Below are positions 27,445 to 37,562 of a stretch of DNA of 64,000 nucleotides, in pieces; the stretch's first letter is position 1, and every line of letters starts with the position of its first letter. The translations under genes were made by a program, and so were the position numbers. The notes beneath the pieces were generated by a model, which searched no databases, was not told where the DNA came from, and saw nothing but the letters and a program-made list of their open reading frames with translations. The stretch spans positions 1 to 64,000 of the forward strand of contig LQPU01000021.1 in assembly GCA_002101905.1 (NCBI GenBank), given 5' to 3'. The stretch is from Mycobacterium shimoidei (lineage in GTDB: Bacteria; Actinomycetota; Actinomycetes; Mycobacteriales; Mycobacteriaceae).

Positions 27445-27833
27445 GTGCGAAGAAGGTCGATCTCAAACGCCTGGCCGCGGCGTTGGGCGACTTCCCGTTT
27501 GCGTACCTGATCACCGTCGACGACGACTACCGCGCGCACACCGTGACCGTGGAACCAGTGCTGCGGGAAGGTGTCTTGGACGTCGGGTTGATCGGCGGGC
27601 GCACCACCAAGAACCTCGCCAATCGCCGCGACGCCACCCTGTTGTGGCCGCCGACTGAGCCAGGCGGCTACTCGCTGATCGTCGACGGCCACGCCGCGGT
27701 GACCGATGCCGATAACGACACCGTGCACCTGGAGATCACGCCCACGAAGGCTCTTCTGCATCGCAACGCAGACTCCCCCACCGCGGCCAAAGGGTGCCTA
27801 CACGATTGCGTAGTGTTCAGCGAACCCGCGTAA
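27441..27833 (+). CDS. PNPOx-like flavin/F420-binding split-barrel protein
   Basis: A 130-residue split beta-barrel protein of the pyridoxamine-phosphate-oxidase-like superfamily ([51 protein letters not shown]). Such mycobacterial proteins bind FMN or F420. It starts inside the stop of the amidohydrolase gene, so the pair is co-translated and presumably serves one pathway. Directly after the stop is a short heptamer repeat (CGCGTAA three times with one change, 27827-27847). Confidence 0.75.
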   Translation: MSAKKVDLKRLAAALGDFPFAYLITVDDDYRAHTVTVEPVLREGVLDVGLIGGRTTKNLANRRDATLLWPPTEPGGYSLIVDGHAAVTDADNDTVHLEITPTKALLHRNADSPTAAKGCLHDCVVFSEPA

Positions 27834-27851
27834 CGCGTAACGCATAACGCG

Positions 27852-27911
27852 CCGAGCGTGGGCCTTATGTACGGGATTTGGCCCGCCGTCGTCCATAGCC
27901 CCCACGCTCGG
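27852..27911. repeat. palindromic element overlapping the 3' end of the DUF559 gene
   Basis: Perfect 11-bp inverted repeat CCGAGCGTGGG (27852-27862) and CCCACGCTCGG (27901-27911), 38 nt apart. It spans the stop codon of the DUF559 gene. Arms, total length and internal features match the element at 28758-28823 at the other end of the same gene. Confidence 0.75.
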
Positions 27912-28722
27912 TGAGCTTCGCCCGGACGCGCTCGACGATGCAGTCCGGCCGGGACAGCATCGCTGCGCTCACCCTGATCACCGCCCAGCCGGCCGCTTCC
28001 AGCAATGCGATCCGCTCGATGTCCCACGCCCGCTGATACGGGTCGTCCCAGTGTTGTATTCCGTCATATTCGACCGCGACCTTCGGCTCCCGCCATCCCA
28101 TGTCAACTCGGATATGCAGGTCCGGAAACTCGATCTGCGTCTCCGGTTTCGGCAAGCCCGCGCCCACCAATAGCAGCCGCACTCTGGTCTCCTGCGGCGA
28201 CTCCGCGCCACCGTCGACCAACTTCAGTGCGGCCCGCAGCCGTCGGATGCCCCGCGTTCCGCGATGGCGGTCGGCCAACGCGGCCACGTCTGCGGGACTG
28301 ATGCGCGTCGCGTTGAGCAACGCGTCGAGGATAGGCACCGCCTTCGCGACGGGCAGGGCGCAGCCGATGTCGAATGCGGTTCGCGCCGCGGTCGTTACGC
28401 GCATGCCCCGGATCGTGCGCACCTCGTCGCGGGCCAGCTGATAGCTGTGCACGACGATGCCGGGTTGAGAATGCCGGTCAGCGCGGATGATCTCTGCCGG
28501 CGCCGCATCGTCGAGCCATTTGGTGCCGAGCACCGCGGCGGCGGAGAGACCGGCCAAAGTCGCACCGGTCGACAGCCACGCCGCGTGAGCCTTGGTCGCC
28601 GCCGTCAGCTTCGCGTCCTTGGCGATATACACGTCACGAAACACCGCGCGGTATCGCGTGCGCAGTTGGCTGCGGGTGAGCGCACCGTTTTTGCGCGCCC
28701 GGCTGCCCAGAAACGGCTCCAC
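27865..28722 (-). CDS. DUF559 endonuclease-domain protein with AbiEi-like N-terminus
   Basis: A 285-residue protein of a family abundant in mycobacteria. N-terminal 90 residues (LTRSQLRTRYRAVFRDVYIAKDAKL) resemble the winged-helix region of AbiEi-type antitoxins. The C-terminal ~110 residues are a DUF559/Vsr-like PD-(D/E)XK nuclease: ESPQETRVRLLLV, then VDMGWREPKVAVEYDG and a hydrophobic end with IERIALLEAAGWAVIRV. The catalytic Asp and Glu of VDMGW...VAVEYDG are retained. No partner toxin gene is adjacent. The gene is bounded at both ends by related ~60-bp palindromes. Target and biological role unknown. Confidence 0.82.
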   Translation of the reverse strand: MEPFLGSRARKNGALTRSQLRTRYRAVFRDVYIAKDAKLTAATKAHAAWLSTGATLAGLSAAAVLGTKWLDDAAPAEIIRADRHSQPGIVVHSYQLARDEVRTIRGMRVTTAARTAFDIGCALPVAKAVPILDALLNATRISPADVAALADRHRGTRGIRRLRAALKLVDGGAESPQETRVRLLLVGAGLPKPETQIEFPDLHIRVDMGWREPKVAVEYDGIQHWDDPYQRAWDIERIALLEAAGWAVIRVSAAMLSRPDCIVERVRAKLTERGGYGRRRAKSRT

Positions 28723-28757
28723 ACCGGCATATTCGGCTGCCGGCCGCGCAAATGTAT

Positions 28758-28823
28758 GCGTCGAGCGTGGGGCCTGTGGACGAATTTTGCTGTGTGGACG
28801 TACTTATCCCCCACACTCGACGC
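28758..28823. repeat. palindromic element upstream of the DUF559 gene
   Basis: Arms GCGTCGAGCGTGGGG (28758-28772) and CCCCACACTCGACGC (28809-28823) pair at 14 of 15 positions across 36 nt. Read on the minus strand, its arms, length and parts of the centre (a GTACG and a CAAA/AATTC stretch) resemble the element at 27852-27911. Confidence 0.75.
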
Positions 28824-28832
28824 GCCGGGACA

Positions 28833-28873
28833 GCGAAAAAGCCCGGTCTGCAAAGCAGACCGGGCTTTTTCGC
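28833..28873 (-). terminator. groEL2 intrinsic terminator
   Basis: Perfect 18-bp inverted repeat, arms 28833-28850 and 28856-28873, with a 5-nt loop CAAAG. The stem contains GCCCGGTCTG and ends in AAAAA/TTTTT, so it can terminate in both directions. It begins 10 bp after the groEL2 stop. Confidence 0.9.
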
Positions 28874-28882
28874 GTGAAGGAC

Positions 28883-30601
<1,719 letters not shown>

Positions 30602-30628
30602 CTAGCACTCACCGGTCGCGAGTGCCAA
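30602..30628 (-). promoter_or_regulatory. CIRCE element 1 (HrcA operator) of groEL2
   Basis: CTAGCACTC, nine bases, GAGTGCCAA; matches the CIRCE consensus TTAGCACTC-N9-GAGTGCTAA with two changes. HrcA binds such sites to repress chaperonin genes. Confidence 0.92.
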
Positions 30629-30635
30629 CTCATTC

Positions 30636-30662
30636 TTAGCACTCGCCCATTCCGAGTGCAAG
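30636..30662 (-). promoter_or_regulatory. CIRCE element 2 (HrcA operator) of groEL2
   Basis: TTAGCACTC, nine bases, GAGTGCAAG. A second copy 34 bp from the first, with a perfect left arm. Confidence 0.9.
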
Positions 30663-30758
30663 AAATCTCACCGCAGCCTCAAAGAGGAACCGGAGGTCAG
30701 CGCATGGCTCAAGCGCACACCGCCGCATTCTTCGTGCCGTCCACGTCCCGCTCGGGGA

Positions 30759-30924
30759 CTCCACGGTTTTCGCAACGAGGCCGACGCGCCGACTTCGATC
30801 TTGATGTTGTTTGCTCCGGGAGCGCCGCGCGAGGCCTACTTCGAGGGTTTTGCCGCGTCGGCCGACACGACCGACGACGAACGCCGGGAGTGGTTCATTC
30901 GCCACGGCAACTTCTTCGTCTGAG
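30759..30924 (+). pseudogene. 3' remnant of a cupin-domain protein gene
   Basis: One plus-strand frame reads LHGFRNEADAPTSILMLFAPG and then APREAYFEGFAASADTTDDE, ending at TGA 30922-30924. This is the usual C-terminal strand and tail of mycobacterial cupin proteins (HGFRNxxDxPxxMLILFAPGxxRExYF). No start codon or N-terminal cupin motif precedes it; upstream in this frame the sequence is not cupin-like. It lies in a 340-bp stretch that otherwise holds only the groEL2 operators and the helicase promoter. Confidence 0.65.
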
Positions 30925-31004
30925 TACTTGCCCCGCTTTCCGGCTAAGATGTGCTGACCGACATCCTTGCGCTACAGTGCATCTCGACTAGAGGGGAGTT
31001 CCGG

Positions 31005-32657
31005 GTGCGGGCTAGTGAAGCGCCCAGCACCCGGACTTTACGGGGCTGGCAGCGACGGGCCTTGGTGCGCTACCTCAGCGCAAAGCCGCGTGATTTTCTG
31101 CTGGTCGCAACCCCCGGCGCGGGTAAGACGGCGTTTGCTCTGCGCATCGCCGCCGAGCTGTTGGCCGATCGCAGCGTCGAGACGATCACCGTCGTGGTGC
31201 CCACCGAGCACCTCAAGAACCAGTGGGCAGCGGCGGCGGCCGCCGACGGCATTGCCCTGGATCCCCGGTTCCGTAACAGTGCCGCACACACCTCCGCGGA
31301 GTACCACGGGATCGTCGTCACCTACGCCCAGGTGGCCCGTCACCCCACCCGTCATCGGGTGCGCACGGAAGCCAGGCGAACCCTGGTCATCTTCGACGAG
31401 ATCCACCACGGCGGCGACGCCAAGAGCTGGGGTGAGGCGATCCTGGAGGCCTTCGGTGACGCCGCCCACCGGCTGGCGCTGACCGGCACACCGTTTCGCA
31501 GCGACGACGCCGCCATCCCGTTCGTGCGCTACGAACGCGACGGTGACGGCCTGCTGCGGTCGCAGGCCGATCACACCTACGGCTACAGCGAGGCACTGGC
31601 CGACGGGGTGGTGCGCCCGGTGGTGTTCCTGGCCTACTCCGGGGAGACCCGCTGGCGTGACAGCGCGGGCGAGGAGTACGCGGCGCGACTGGGGGAGCCA
31701 TCCAGCGCCGAGCACACCGCGCGGGCGTGGCGTACCGCCCTGGACCCGGCCGGCGAATGGATGCCGGCCGTGATCGCCGCGGCCGACACCCGACTGCGCC
31801 AGCTGCGCGACGGCGGGGTCCCCGACGCGGGGGGCATGGTGATCGCGTCGGACCAGAAGGCCGCCCGCGCCTACGCCGTTCTGCTGGAGCGGATCACCGG
31901 CGAGGCGCCGACGGTGGTGCTCTCCGATGACCCCGGGTCCTCGGAGCGCATCGCGCAGTTCGCGGCCGGCACCAGCCGTTGGCTGGTCGCGGTGCGCATG
32001 GTGTCCGAGGGCGTCGACGTGCCGCGGCTGGCGGTCGGGGTGTACGCCACCAGCGCGTCCACGCCGCTGTTCTTCGCGCAGGCGATCGGCCGGTTTGTCC
32101 GGTCCCGGCGGGCGGGCGAGACCGCCAGCGTGTTCCTGCCGTCGGTGCCGTCGCTGCTGCTGCTCGCCAGCGAGTTGGAGGCCCAACGCGACCACGTGCT
32201 CGGCAAACCGCACCGCGACAACGACGACGAACGGACCGCCGCGCAACGCCGCCGAAGTGAGCCGTCCGAAGACGGGTTCACCTCCCTGGGCGCCGACGCC
32301 GAGTTGGATCAGGTCATCTTCGACGGCGCGTCGTTCGGCACCGGCGGCGACGAGGCCGACTACCTCGGTATCCCCGGCCTGCTGGATCCCGAGCAGATGC
32401 GAGATCTGTTGCGGCGCCGCCAAGACGAGCAACTCGCCGCACGCGCCGTGAACGCCGAGCCGGTCACCCGGCACGGTCAACTGCGCGACCTGCGTCGCCA
32501 GCTGAACGCGTTGGTGTCGGCGGCACACCACCGAACGGGCAAGCCACACGGCTGGATTCACAATGAGCTCCGTCGCATCTGCGGCGGACCGCCGGTGGCC
32601 GCGGCGACAAGCGACCAGCTACTGGCCCGGATCGCGGCCGTGCGCGAGCTGTTCTGA
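31005..32657 (+). CDS. DEAD/DEAH-box helicase family protein
   Basis: SF2 helicase of about 550 residues. Walker A ATPGAGKTAFALRI at residues 35-48, motif II VIFDEIHHGG at about 130, motif III LALTGTPFRSD, and a C-terminal helicase half with RWLVAVRMVSEGVDVPRL and QAIGRFVRSRRAGE (motif VI). The SSL2/type III restriction-like arrangement suggests DNA translocation or repair, but no nuclease or methylase partner is nearby. GTG start with GAGGGGAG about 8 nt upstream; TACAGT at 30973-30978 is a possible -10. Overlaps the convergent PH-domain gene by 39 bp. Confidence 0.88.
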   Translation: MRASEAPSTRTLRGWQRRALVRYLSAKPRDFLLVATPGAGKTAFALRIAAELLADRSVETITVVVPTEHLKNQWAAAAAADGIALDPRFRNSAAHTSAEYHGIVVTYAQVARHPTRHRVRTEARRTLVIFDEIHHGGDAKSWGEAILEAFGDAAHRLALTGTPFRSDDAAIPFVRYERDGDGLLRSQADHTYGYSEALADGVVRPVVFLAYSGETRWRDSAGEEYAARLGEPSSAEHTARAWRTALDPAGEWMPAVIAAADTRLRQLRDGGVPDAGGMVIASDQKAARAYAVLLERITGEAPTVVLSDDPGSSERIAQFAAGTSRWLVAVRMVSEGVDVPRLAVGVYATSASTPLFFAQAIGRFVRSRRAGETASVFLPSVPSLLLLASELEAQRDHVLGKPHRDNDDERTAAQRRRSEPSEDGFTSLGADAELDQVIFDGASFGTGGDEADYLGIPGLLDPEQMRDLLRRRQDEQLAARAVNAEPVTRHGQLRDLRRQLNALVSAAHHRTGKPHGWIHNELRRICGGPPVAAATSDQLLARIAAVRELF

Positions 32658-34058
32658 GCGGATCGCCCACCCGCTGTCGGCGACCCAGGGCGATGCGGTC
32701 GCGGCGATCGACCACGCCAGCTCTTCGGGCACGTCGATCAGCGGGTAGCGCTTGACGCCGGCGGCGGTGGCCGCGACCAGGGTGGCCACCTTCGCACGGC
32801 GCTGCATCGGCGTCTGGCGCACCGTCCAGGCGACGATGCCCGCGGTAGCCAGGCAGTCGCGACGGCGCTCCAGGCTGCCCGCGCGCGCGACCAGCCACCG
32901 ATCGTCCACCCGATGACCCAGTGAGCTCACCCGATCGGCGGCCAGCGGCACACACCAGAGAGCCACCGCGGCCCACGTCGCCCACAGCCAGGTCGGCGCG
33001 CCCACCACCGCGAGCGCCGCACCGGCCGCGGCCGGCAGCGCCAGCGCGCGGGTCCAGCGCCGCCGCGCCGCCCGCGGCCCGTGTCCACGCAGCGGACCGC
33101 GGACCACCCACGCGTTCTCGGGAGCACCGACCAGTTCGGTCAGCACCGACTCGGCCGTCGCGGTCGGACACGGCGGCAACAGCATCGACGACTCGCCCGC
33201 GCCGTGCACACCGGTCATCACCGCGTCCAGGCGGGCGCCGCCGAGCGCCCGCACCAGCAGCGGTTGGCGCAGCGTCCCGCCGCGCAGCCGGCTCATGTCG
33301 TAGGTGTGCTCGCGGACCCGCAGCAGCCCGTGCCGCAAATGCAGAAAACCCTCCCGGCGCACCAGAATCAGATCGCCGTAGGTCACCAAGGACCGCAGCA
33401 CCGCCAACACCACCGAGACAGCCAGCAGCGCGACAACGATCGCCGGCAGACCGAACCGCGCAACCGTATCCGACCCGAACTCGCCCAGCCTTGCGCCCAA
33501 GCCGGTCTGATACACCGCGCCCGCTGCGGCGGCGATCGTCAGCAACCCGGACAGGCTCAACGGCGCATACCGCAGCCAGGACGGTTGCCAGCGCGCCAGC
33601 ACGGTGTCCTGCGCGGGGTGATCGGGCTGCGCGGATTCGGCCAACAGGATGGCGCGCAACCGCGGCACCTGTGAAACCTCGACGGCATCAAGCTCGAAAG
33701 CGTTGTCGCCCTGTGCTTCTCGCCCGGTACTCACCCGCAGCACAGTCAGCCCCAACAAGCGATGCAGCAACCTGGCATCCGTCTGCACTGAGCGAATCCT
33801 GTTGCGTGGCAACGACAAAACATTTCGTCGCAGTATCCCCGTACGGAGCTGCACCTCGTCCGGCTCGATGCGATAAGTGGTGGTGAACCAGCGCGCCACC
33901 CCGAGCAGCACGGTCACCACCAGCGCCGCCACGGTCCAAAACGGATTGCCGGTAGTGGATCCCAGCACGACGGCGCCGATCAGCAGCGGCAGCTGGCGCA
34001 GGAGTTCATGGACCGGGTGCACCAACAGCATCCGCGGACTCAGCCGCTGCCAGCTCAC
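32619..34058 (-). CDS. membrane protein with bacterial PH (bPH2, YdbT-like) domains
   Basis: About 479 residues with several hydrophobic segments and at least two bPH2 repeats (YRIEPDEVQLRTGILRRNVLSLPRNRIRSVQ near residue 60; LILVRREGFLHLRHGLLRVREHTYDMSRL near 270). YdbS/YdbT-type pairs are membrane-anchored and widespread in Gram-positives; their role is poorly defined. GTG start overlapping the upstream gene stop (GTGA) shows coupling to the smaller bPH2 protein. Its 3' end overlaps the helicase gene. Confidence 0.85.
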   Translation of the reverse strand: MSWQRLSPRMLLVHPVHELLRQLPLLIGAVVLGSTTGNPFWTVAALVVTVLLGVARWFTTTYRIEPDEVQLRTGILRRNVLSLPRNRIRSVQTDARLLHRLLGLTVLRVSTGREAQGDNAFELDAVEVSQVPRLRAILLAESAQPDHPAQDTVLARWQPSWLRYAPLSLSGLLTIAAAAGAVYQTGLGARLGEFGSDTVARFGLPAIVVALLAVSVVLAVLRSLVTYGDLILVRREGFLHLRHGLLRVREHTYDMSRLRGGTLRQPLLVRALGGARLDAVMTGVHGAGESSMLLPPCPTATAESVLTELVGAPENAWVVRGPLRGHGPRAARRRWTRALALPAAAGAALAVVGAPTWLWATWAAVALWCVPLAADRVSSLGHRVDDRWLVARAGSLERRRDCLATAGIVAWTVRQTPMQRRAKVATLVAATAAGVKRYPLIDVPEELAWSIAATASPWVADSGWAIRSEQLAHGRDPGQ

Positions 34059-34537
34059 GTGGCGTCCTCTGCCCCGATTGCGGCGATGTCGGTCAGCTGC
34101 GCGACGACCTGGTCGGCCACGGCCGAGTCCAGCGCGACAATGCGCACGGCTCCCGCCGAGGACGCCGTGGTCACCGTGACGTTGGCCAACCCGAACAGCC
34201 GATCCAACGGACCGCGGTAGGTGTCGACGGTCTGCACCCGGGAGATCGGCGCGATGCGCCGTTCCTGCACCAGCCAACCGGTGCGGGTGTACACCGCCTT
34301 AGGCCCGATCTCCCAGCGGTGCACCCGATACCGCCAGAACGGCACCACGAAAACGGCGATCACCATGCCGACCACGGTCACCGCCGCGCACACACCGTGC
34401 AGCCACAGCAGCCGGGAATCGACCAGAAACCACAACAGCTGTGCTGCGGCCACCACCAGCCAGGGGATCGCGCCGCCCACGGCCCACAGCAGCGGGGCGT
34501 TACGACTCGGCGGGTTGGCCGGTTCGGCCATGGTCAT
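34055..34537 (-). CDS. bPH2-domain membrane protein (YdbS-like)
   Basis: About 160 residues: two membrane helices (LLWAVGGAIPWLVVAAAQLLWFLV; GVCAAVTVVGMVIAVFVVPF) then a single bPH2 domain (YRVHRWEIGPKAVYTRTGWLVQERRIAPISRVQTVDTYRGPLDRLFG). The frame extends upstream through the SDR gene, which is an artefact; ATG 34537 or 34531 leaves a 67-73 bp divergent promoter region. First gene of a two-gene unit with the larger YdbT-like protein. Confidence 0.8.
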   Translation of the reverse strand: MTMAEPANPPSRNAPLLWAVGGAIPWLVVAAAQLLWFLVDSRLLWLHGVCAAVTVVGMVIAVFVVPFWRYRVHRWEIGPKAVYTRTGWLVQERRIAPISRVQTVDTYRGPLDRLFGLANVTVTTASSAGAVRIVALDSAVADQVVAQLTDIAAIGAEDAT

Positions 34538-34604
34538 GCCGTCGTGCACAGCATTGAGGATGCCACCCGACGTCGTTGACACCGTGTCGGTATGGTTTGG
34601 CGCC

Positions 34605-35528
34605 ATGGGTTCTAACCGCAAATGGTCACACGCCGACATGCCCGACCAGAGCGGCCGGATCGCCATCGTCACCGGCGCCAACACCGGCCTTGGCTACCAC
34701 ACCGCCGCGATGCTGGCCCAGCGTGGCGCGCACGTCGTGCTGGCGGTGCGCAACCTGGAGAAGGGCAACGCCGCGCTGGCGCGCATCGTCGCTGCCGACC
34801 CCAAGGCCGACGTCACGCTGACCCAACTCGACCTGAGCTCGCTGGACTCGGTGCGCCGCACCGCCGACGCGCTGCGCGCCAACTACCCGCGCATCGACCT
34901 GTTGATCAACAACGCCGGCGTGATGTACACGCCCAAACAGGTCACCGCCGACGGATTCGAAATGCAGTTCGGCACCAACCATCTCGGCCACTTCGCATTG
35001 ACCGGGCTGCTGCTCGACCACCTGCTGGGCGTCCGTGGTTCGCGGGTGGTGACCGTCAGCAGCACGGGTCACCGCATCCGCGCCGCCATCCACTTCGACG
35101 ACCTGCAGTGGGAGCGTCGCTACGACCGGGTCGCTGCCTACGGGCAGTCGAAACTGGCCAACCTGCTGTTCACCTACGAGCTGCAGCGCCAGCTGGCCGC
35201 CGCGCAGAAGAACACCATCGCCGTCGCCGCCCACCCCGGCCTTTCCAATACCGAACTCGCCCGCAATGTGCCCGGGATTTTCAAGCCCGCAGTCAACGTG
35301 TTCTGGGCGGTGATGTCGCAGAGTGCGGCGATGGGTGCGCTGCCCACCCTGCGCGCCGCCACCGATCCCGACGTCAAGGGCGGCCAGTACTACGGCCCGG
35401 ACGGCATCGGCGAGCAGCGCGGCCACCCCAAGGTGGTGTCCTCCAGCGCACAGTCGCACAACGAGGAACTGCAGCGGCGGCTGTGGGCGGTCTCTGAAGA
35501 ACTCACCGGCGTCCACTACCCGCTCTGA
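34605..35528 (+). CDS. short-chain dehydrogenase/reductase (Rv0439c-like)
   Basis: NAD(P)-dependent SDR of 307 residues, retinol dehydrogenase-like subgroup. Cofactor motif VTGANTGLGYHTAAMLAQRGAHV at about 20-42, NNAGVM at about 105, and catalytic Ser and YxxxK in VTVSSTGHRI and YGQSKLANLL. AAHPGLSNTELARN follows. Substrate unknown, probably a lipid-derived carbonyl. Its TGA overlaps the moeA2 ATG, so it heads the moeA2-psd-pssA operon. Gene order relative to groEL2 is as in M. tuberculosis. Confidence 0.9.
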   Translation: MGSNRKWSHADMPDQSGRIAIVTGANTGLGYHTAAMLAQRGAHVVLAVRNLEKGNAALARIVAADPKADVTLTQLDLSSLDSVRRTADALRANYPRIDLLINNAGVMYTPKQVTADGFEMQFGTNHLGHFALTGLLLDHLLGVRGSRVVTVSSTGHRIRAAIHFDDLQWERRYDRVAAYGQSKLANLLFTYELQRQLAAAQKNTIAVAAHPGLSNTELARNVPGIFKPAVNVFWAVMSQSAAMGALPTLRAATDPDVKGGQYYGPDGIGEQRGHPKVVSSSAQSHNEELQRRLWAVSEELTGVHYPL

Positions 35529-36754
35529 TGCGGTCCGTCGAGGAACATCAGCGCATCGTCGCCGGGCTGATCACTGCCCGGCCCGCCGGCACCGCCGAAC
35601 TCGTCGACGCCGAGCGTCTGGTGCTGGCCGACGACATCCAGGCCACCGTGTCGCTACCGGTGTTCGACAACTCCGCGATGGACGGCTACGCGGTACGCGC
35701 CGACGATGTCGCCGCGGCGAGCACCGAAAACCCGGTGAAACTTCCTGTCGCCGAAGACATTCCGGCCGGACGCACCGACATCCCCACCCTCGAGCCCGGT
35801 ACCGCGCACCGGATCATGACCGGAGCGCCGATACCGGCCGGGGCGACGGCGGTGGTGCCGGTGGAAGCCACCGACGGTGGCACCGACGTCGTGACGATCA
35901 CCGCCGGCAGCCCGCAGGGACGCCACATCCGTCACGCCGGCGAGGACGTCGCCGCGGGCACCACCGTGTTGCGCGCCGGTCAGGTGGTCACCCCGGCGGT
36001 GGTCGGGCTGGCCGCGGCGTTGGGCCGCCATGAGCTGCCGGTGATTCCGCGTCAACGGGTGCTGGTGGTTTCCACCGGATCGGAGCTGGTGTCGCCGGGC
36101 ACGCCGCTGCGGCCGGGGCAGATCTACGAGTCCAACTCCGTCATGCTGGCCGCCGCCGTCCGCGACGCCGGTGCCGACGTGGTCGCCACCGCGGCCGTCA
36201 GCGACGACGTCGCGGAGTTCGCCGCGGTGCTGGACCGCTACACCGCTGATGCGGATCTGATCATCACCAGCGGCGGGGTCAGCGCCGGCGCCTACGAAGT
36301 GGTCAAGGACGCGTTCGGCCGCGACGGCGACCAAGGGGTGGAATTCGTCAAGGTGGCGATGCAGCCCGGCATGCCGCAGGGCATCGGCCGAGTGGCCGGG
36401 ACCCCGATCGTCACCCTGCCGGGCAACCCGGTAAGCGCGCTGGTGTCCTTCGAGGTGTTCATCCGCCCGGCGCTGCGTACCGCGATGGGCCTGCCGGACG
36501 CGCACCGGCCCCGACGATCCGCGGTGCTCACCGAACAGTTGACCTCACCGCGCGGTCGCCGGCAGTTCCGCCGCGGGGTGTTCGACGCCGACGCCGGCAC
36601 GGTCACCAGCTGGGGCCCGCCGGCATCGCACCATCTGCGGTGGTTCGCGTCGGCGAACTGCCTGCTGGACATCCCCGAGGACGTCCAGGAGATACCGGTT
36701 GGATCCGAGCTGCAGATCTGGGACCTGCGCCCGGCGACGATGCAGAGCGCGTAG
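35528..36754 (+). CDS. moeA2: molybdopterin molybdenumtransferase MoeA2
   Basis: Inserts molybdate into adenylylated molybdopterin, the last step of molybdenum cofactor synthesis. Domain signatures: VFDNSAMDGYAVRADD (residues about 45-60), VVSTGSELVSPG, IITSGGVSAGAYEVVKDAF, TLPGNPVSALVSFEVFIRPAL. 408 residues, close to Rv0438c. The last eight codons and the TAG stop (ATMQSA at the C-terminus) lie inside the first unit of a tandem MIRU-like repeat, so that repeat has set the protein's end. Confidence 0.95.
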   Translation: MRSVEEHQRIVAGLITARPAGTAELVDAERLVLADDIQATVSLPVFDNSAMDGYAVRADDVAAASTENPVKLPVAEDIPAGRTDIPTLEPGTAHRIMTGAPIPAGATAVVPVEATDGGTDVVTITAGSPQGRHIRHAGEDVAAGTTVLRAGQVVTPAVVGLAAALGRHELPVIPRQRVLVVSTGSELVSPGTPLRPGQIYESNSVMLAAAVRDAGADVVATAAVSDDVAEFAAVLDRYTADADLIITSGGVSAGAYEVVKDAFGRDGDQGVEFVKVAMQPGMPQGIGRVAGTPIVTLPGNPVSALVSFEVFIRPALRTAMGLPDAHRPRRSAVLTEQLTSPRGRRQFRRGVFDADAGTVTSWGPPASHHLRWFASANCLLDIPEDVQEIPVGSELQIWDLRPATMQSA

Positions 36755-36834
36755 CGCGATGAGGAGGAGCCGGGCAATTCACCGCCCGGCGACGATGCAG
36801 AGCGCGTAGCGCGATGAGGAGGAGCCGGGCAATT
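36729..36834 (+). repeat. tandem pair of MIRU-like repeats between moeA2 and psd
   Basis: Two identical 51-bp units, 36729-36779 and 36784-36834, separated by 4 bp (period 55). Each starts GCCCGGCGACGATGCAGAGC and ends GAGGAGGAGCCGGGCAATT. The core is that of M. tuberculosis MIRU elements. A diverged single copy is at 8926-8972, and a truncated end at about 44455. Tandem units at such loci usually vary in number between strains. Confidence 0.9.
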
Positions 36835-36860
36835 AACCAAGCGCTCCGTAAGATGACCGC

Positions 36861-37562
36861 GTGGCACGACGCCCCTCTGACGGCCTGACCGGGCCCCAAC
36901 GCCTGGTGGCGTTGCTGCGCTCGACGGTTCCGCCGGTGCACCCGGCCGGGCTGCCGTTCATCTCGGCAGGTCTCGTGCTGGCGGTGGCCGGACGGCGTTC
37001 GCGCTGGCTGCGCCGGACCGGTCTGCTGGCCGCGGGCGCCTGCGCCGGGTTCTTCCGCCACCCGCCGCGGGTGCCGCCCGATCGTCCCGGTGTGGTCGTC
37101 GCACCCGCCGACGGTCTGGTCTGCGCCGTCGATACGGCCGCTCCGCCAGCCGAACTCGGCCTTGCCGACACCCCACTGCCGCGGGTCAGCATCTTCTTGT
37201 CATTGTTGGATGCGCACGTGCAGCGCTCCCCGGTCAGCGGCGAGGTGCTCGCCGTGCAACACCGGCCGGGCCGGTTCGGCTCGGCCGATCTGGCGGCGGC
37301 CAGCGACGACAACGAACGCACCAGCATGCGGATCCGCACCGACGACGGCACCGAAGTCATCGCTGTACAGATCGCCGGGCTGTTGGCCCGACGCATCGTC
37401 TGCGATGCCCATGTCGGCGACAAGCTGTCGATCGGTGATACCTACGGCCTGATCCGATTCGGGTCGCGGCTGGACACCTACCTGCCCGCCGGGACGGCGC
37501 CGTTGGTCGCCGTCGGGCAACGGGCGGTCGCCGGCGAAACGGTGTTGGCCGAACTGCGATGA
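36861..37562 (+). CDS. psd: phosphatidylserine decarboxylase
   Basis: Converts phosphatidylserine to phosphatidylethanolamine. Short (archaeal-type, 233-residue) form with one or two N-terminal hydrophobic stretches and the self-cleavage Gly-Ser at 201-202 in [13 protein letters not shown], which yields the pyruvoyl cofactor. Other family segments are [10 protein letters not shown] and [22 protein letters not shown] start 26 bp after the MIRU pair. It overlaps pssA by 4 bp (ATGA), so substrate-forming and substrate-using enzymes are co-translated. Confidence 0.95.
   Translation: MARRPSDGLTGPQRLVALLRSTVPPVHPAGLPFISAGLVLAVAGRRSRWLRRTGLLAAGACAGFFRHPPRVPPDRPGVVVAPADGLVCAVDTAAPPAELGLADTPLPRVSIFLSLLDAHVQRSPVSGEVLAVQHRPGRFGSADLAAASDDNERTSMRIRTDDGTEVIAVQIAGLLARRIVCDAHVGDKLSIGDTYGLIRFGSRLDTYLPAGTAPLVAVGQRAVAGETVLAELR

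Noticed and set aside
31038..32561. 507-codon minus-strand frame over the helicase gene
   Set aside because: Shadow frame; the helicase on the plus strand has all SF2 motifs.
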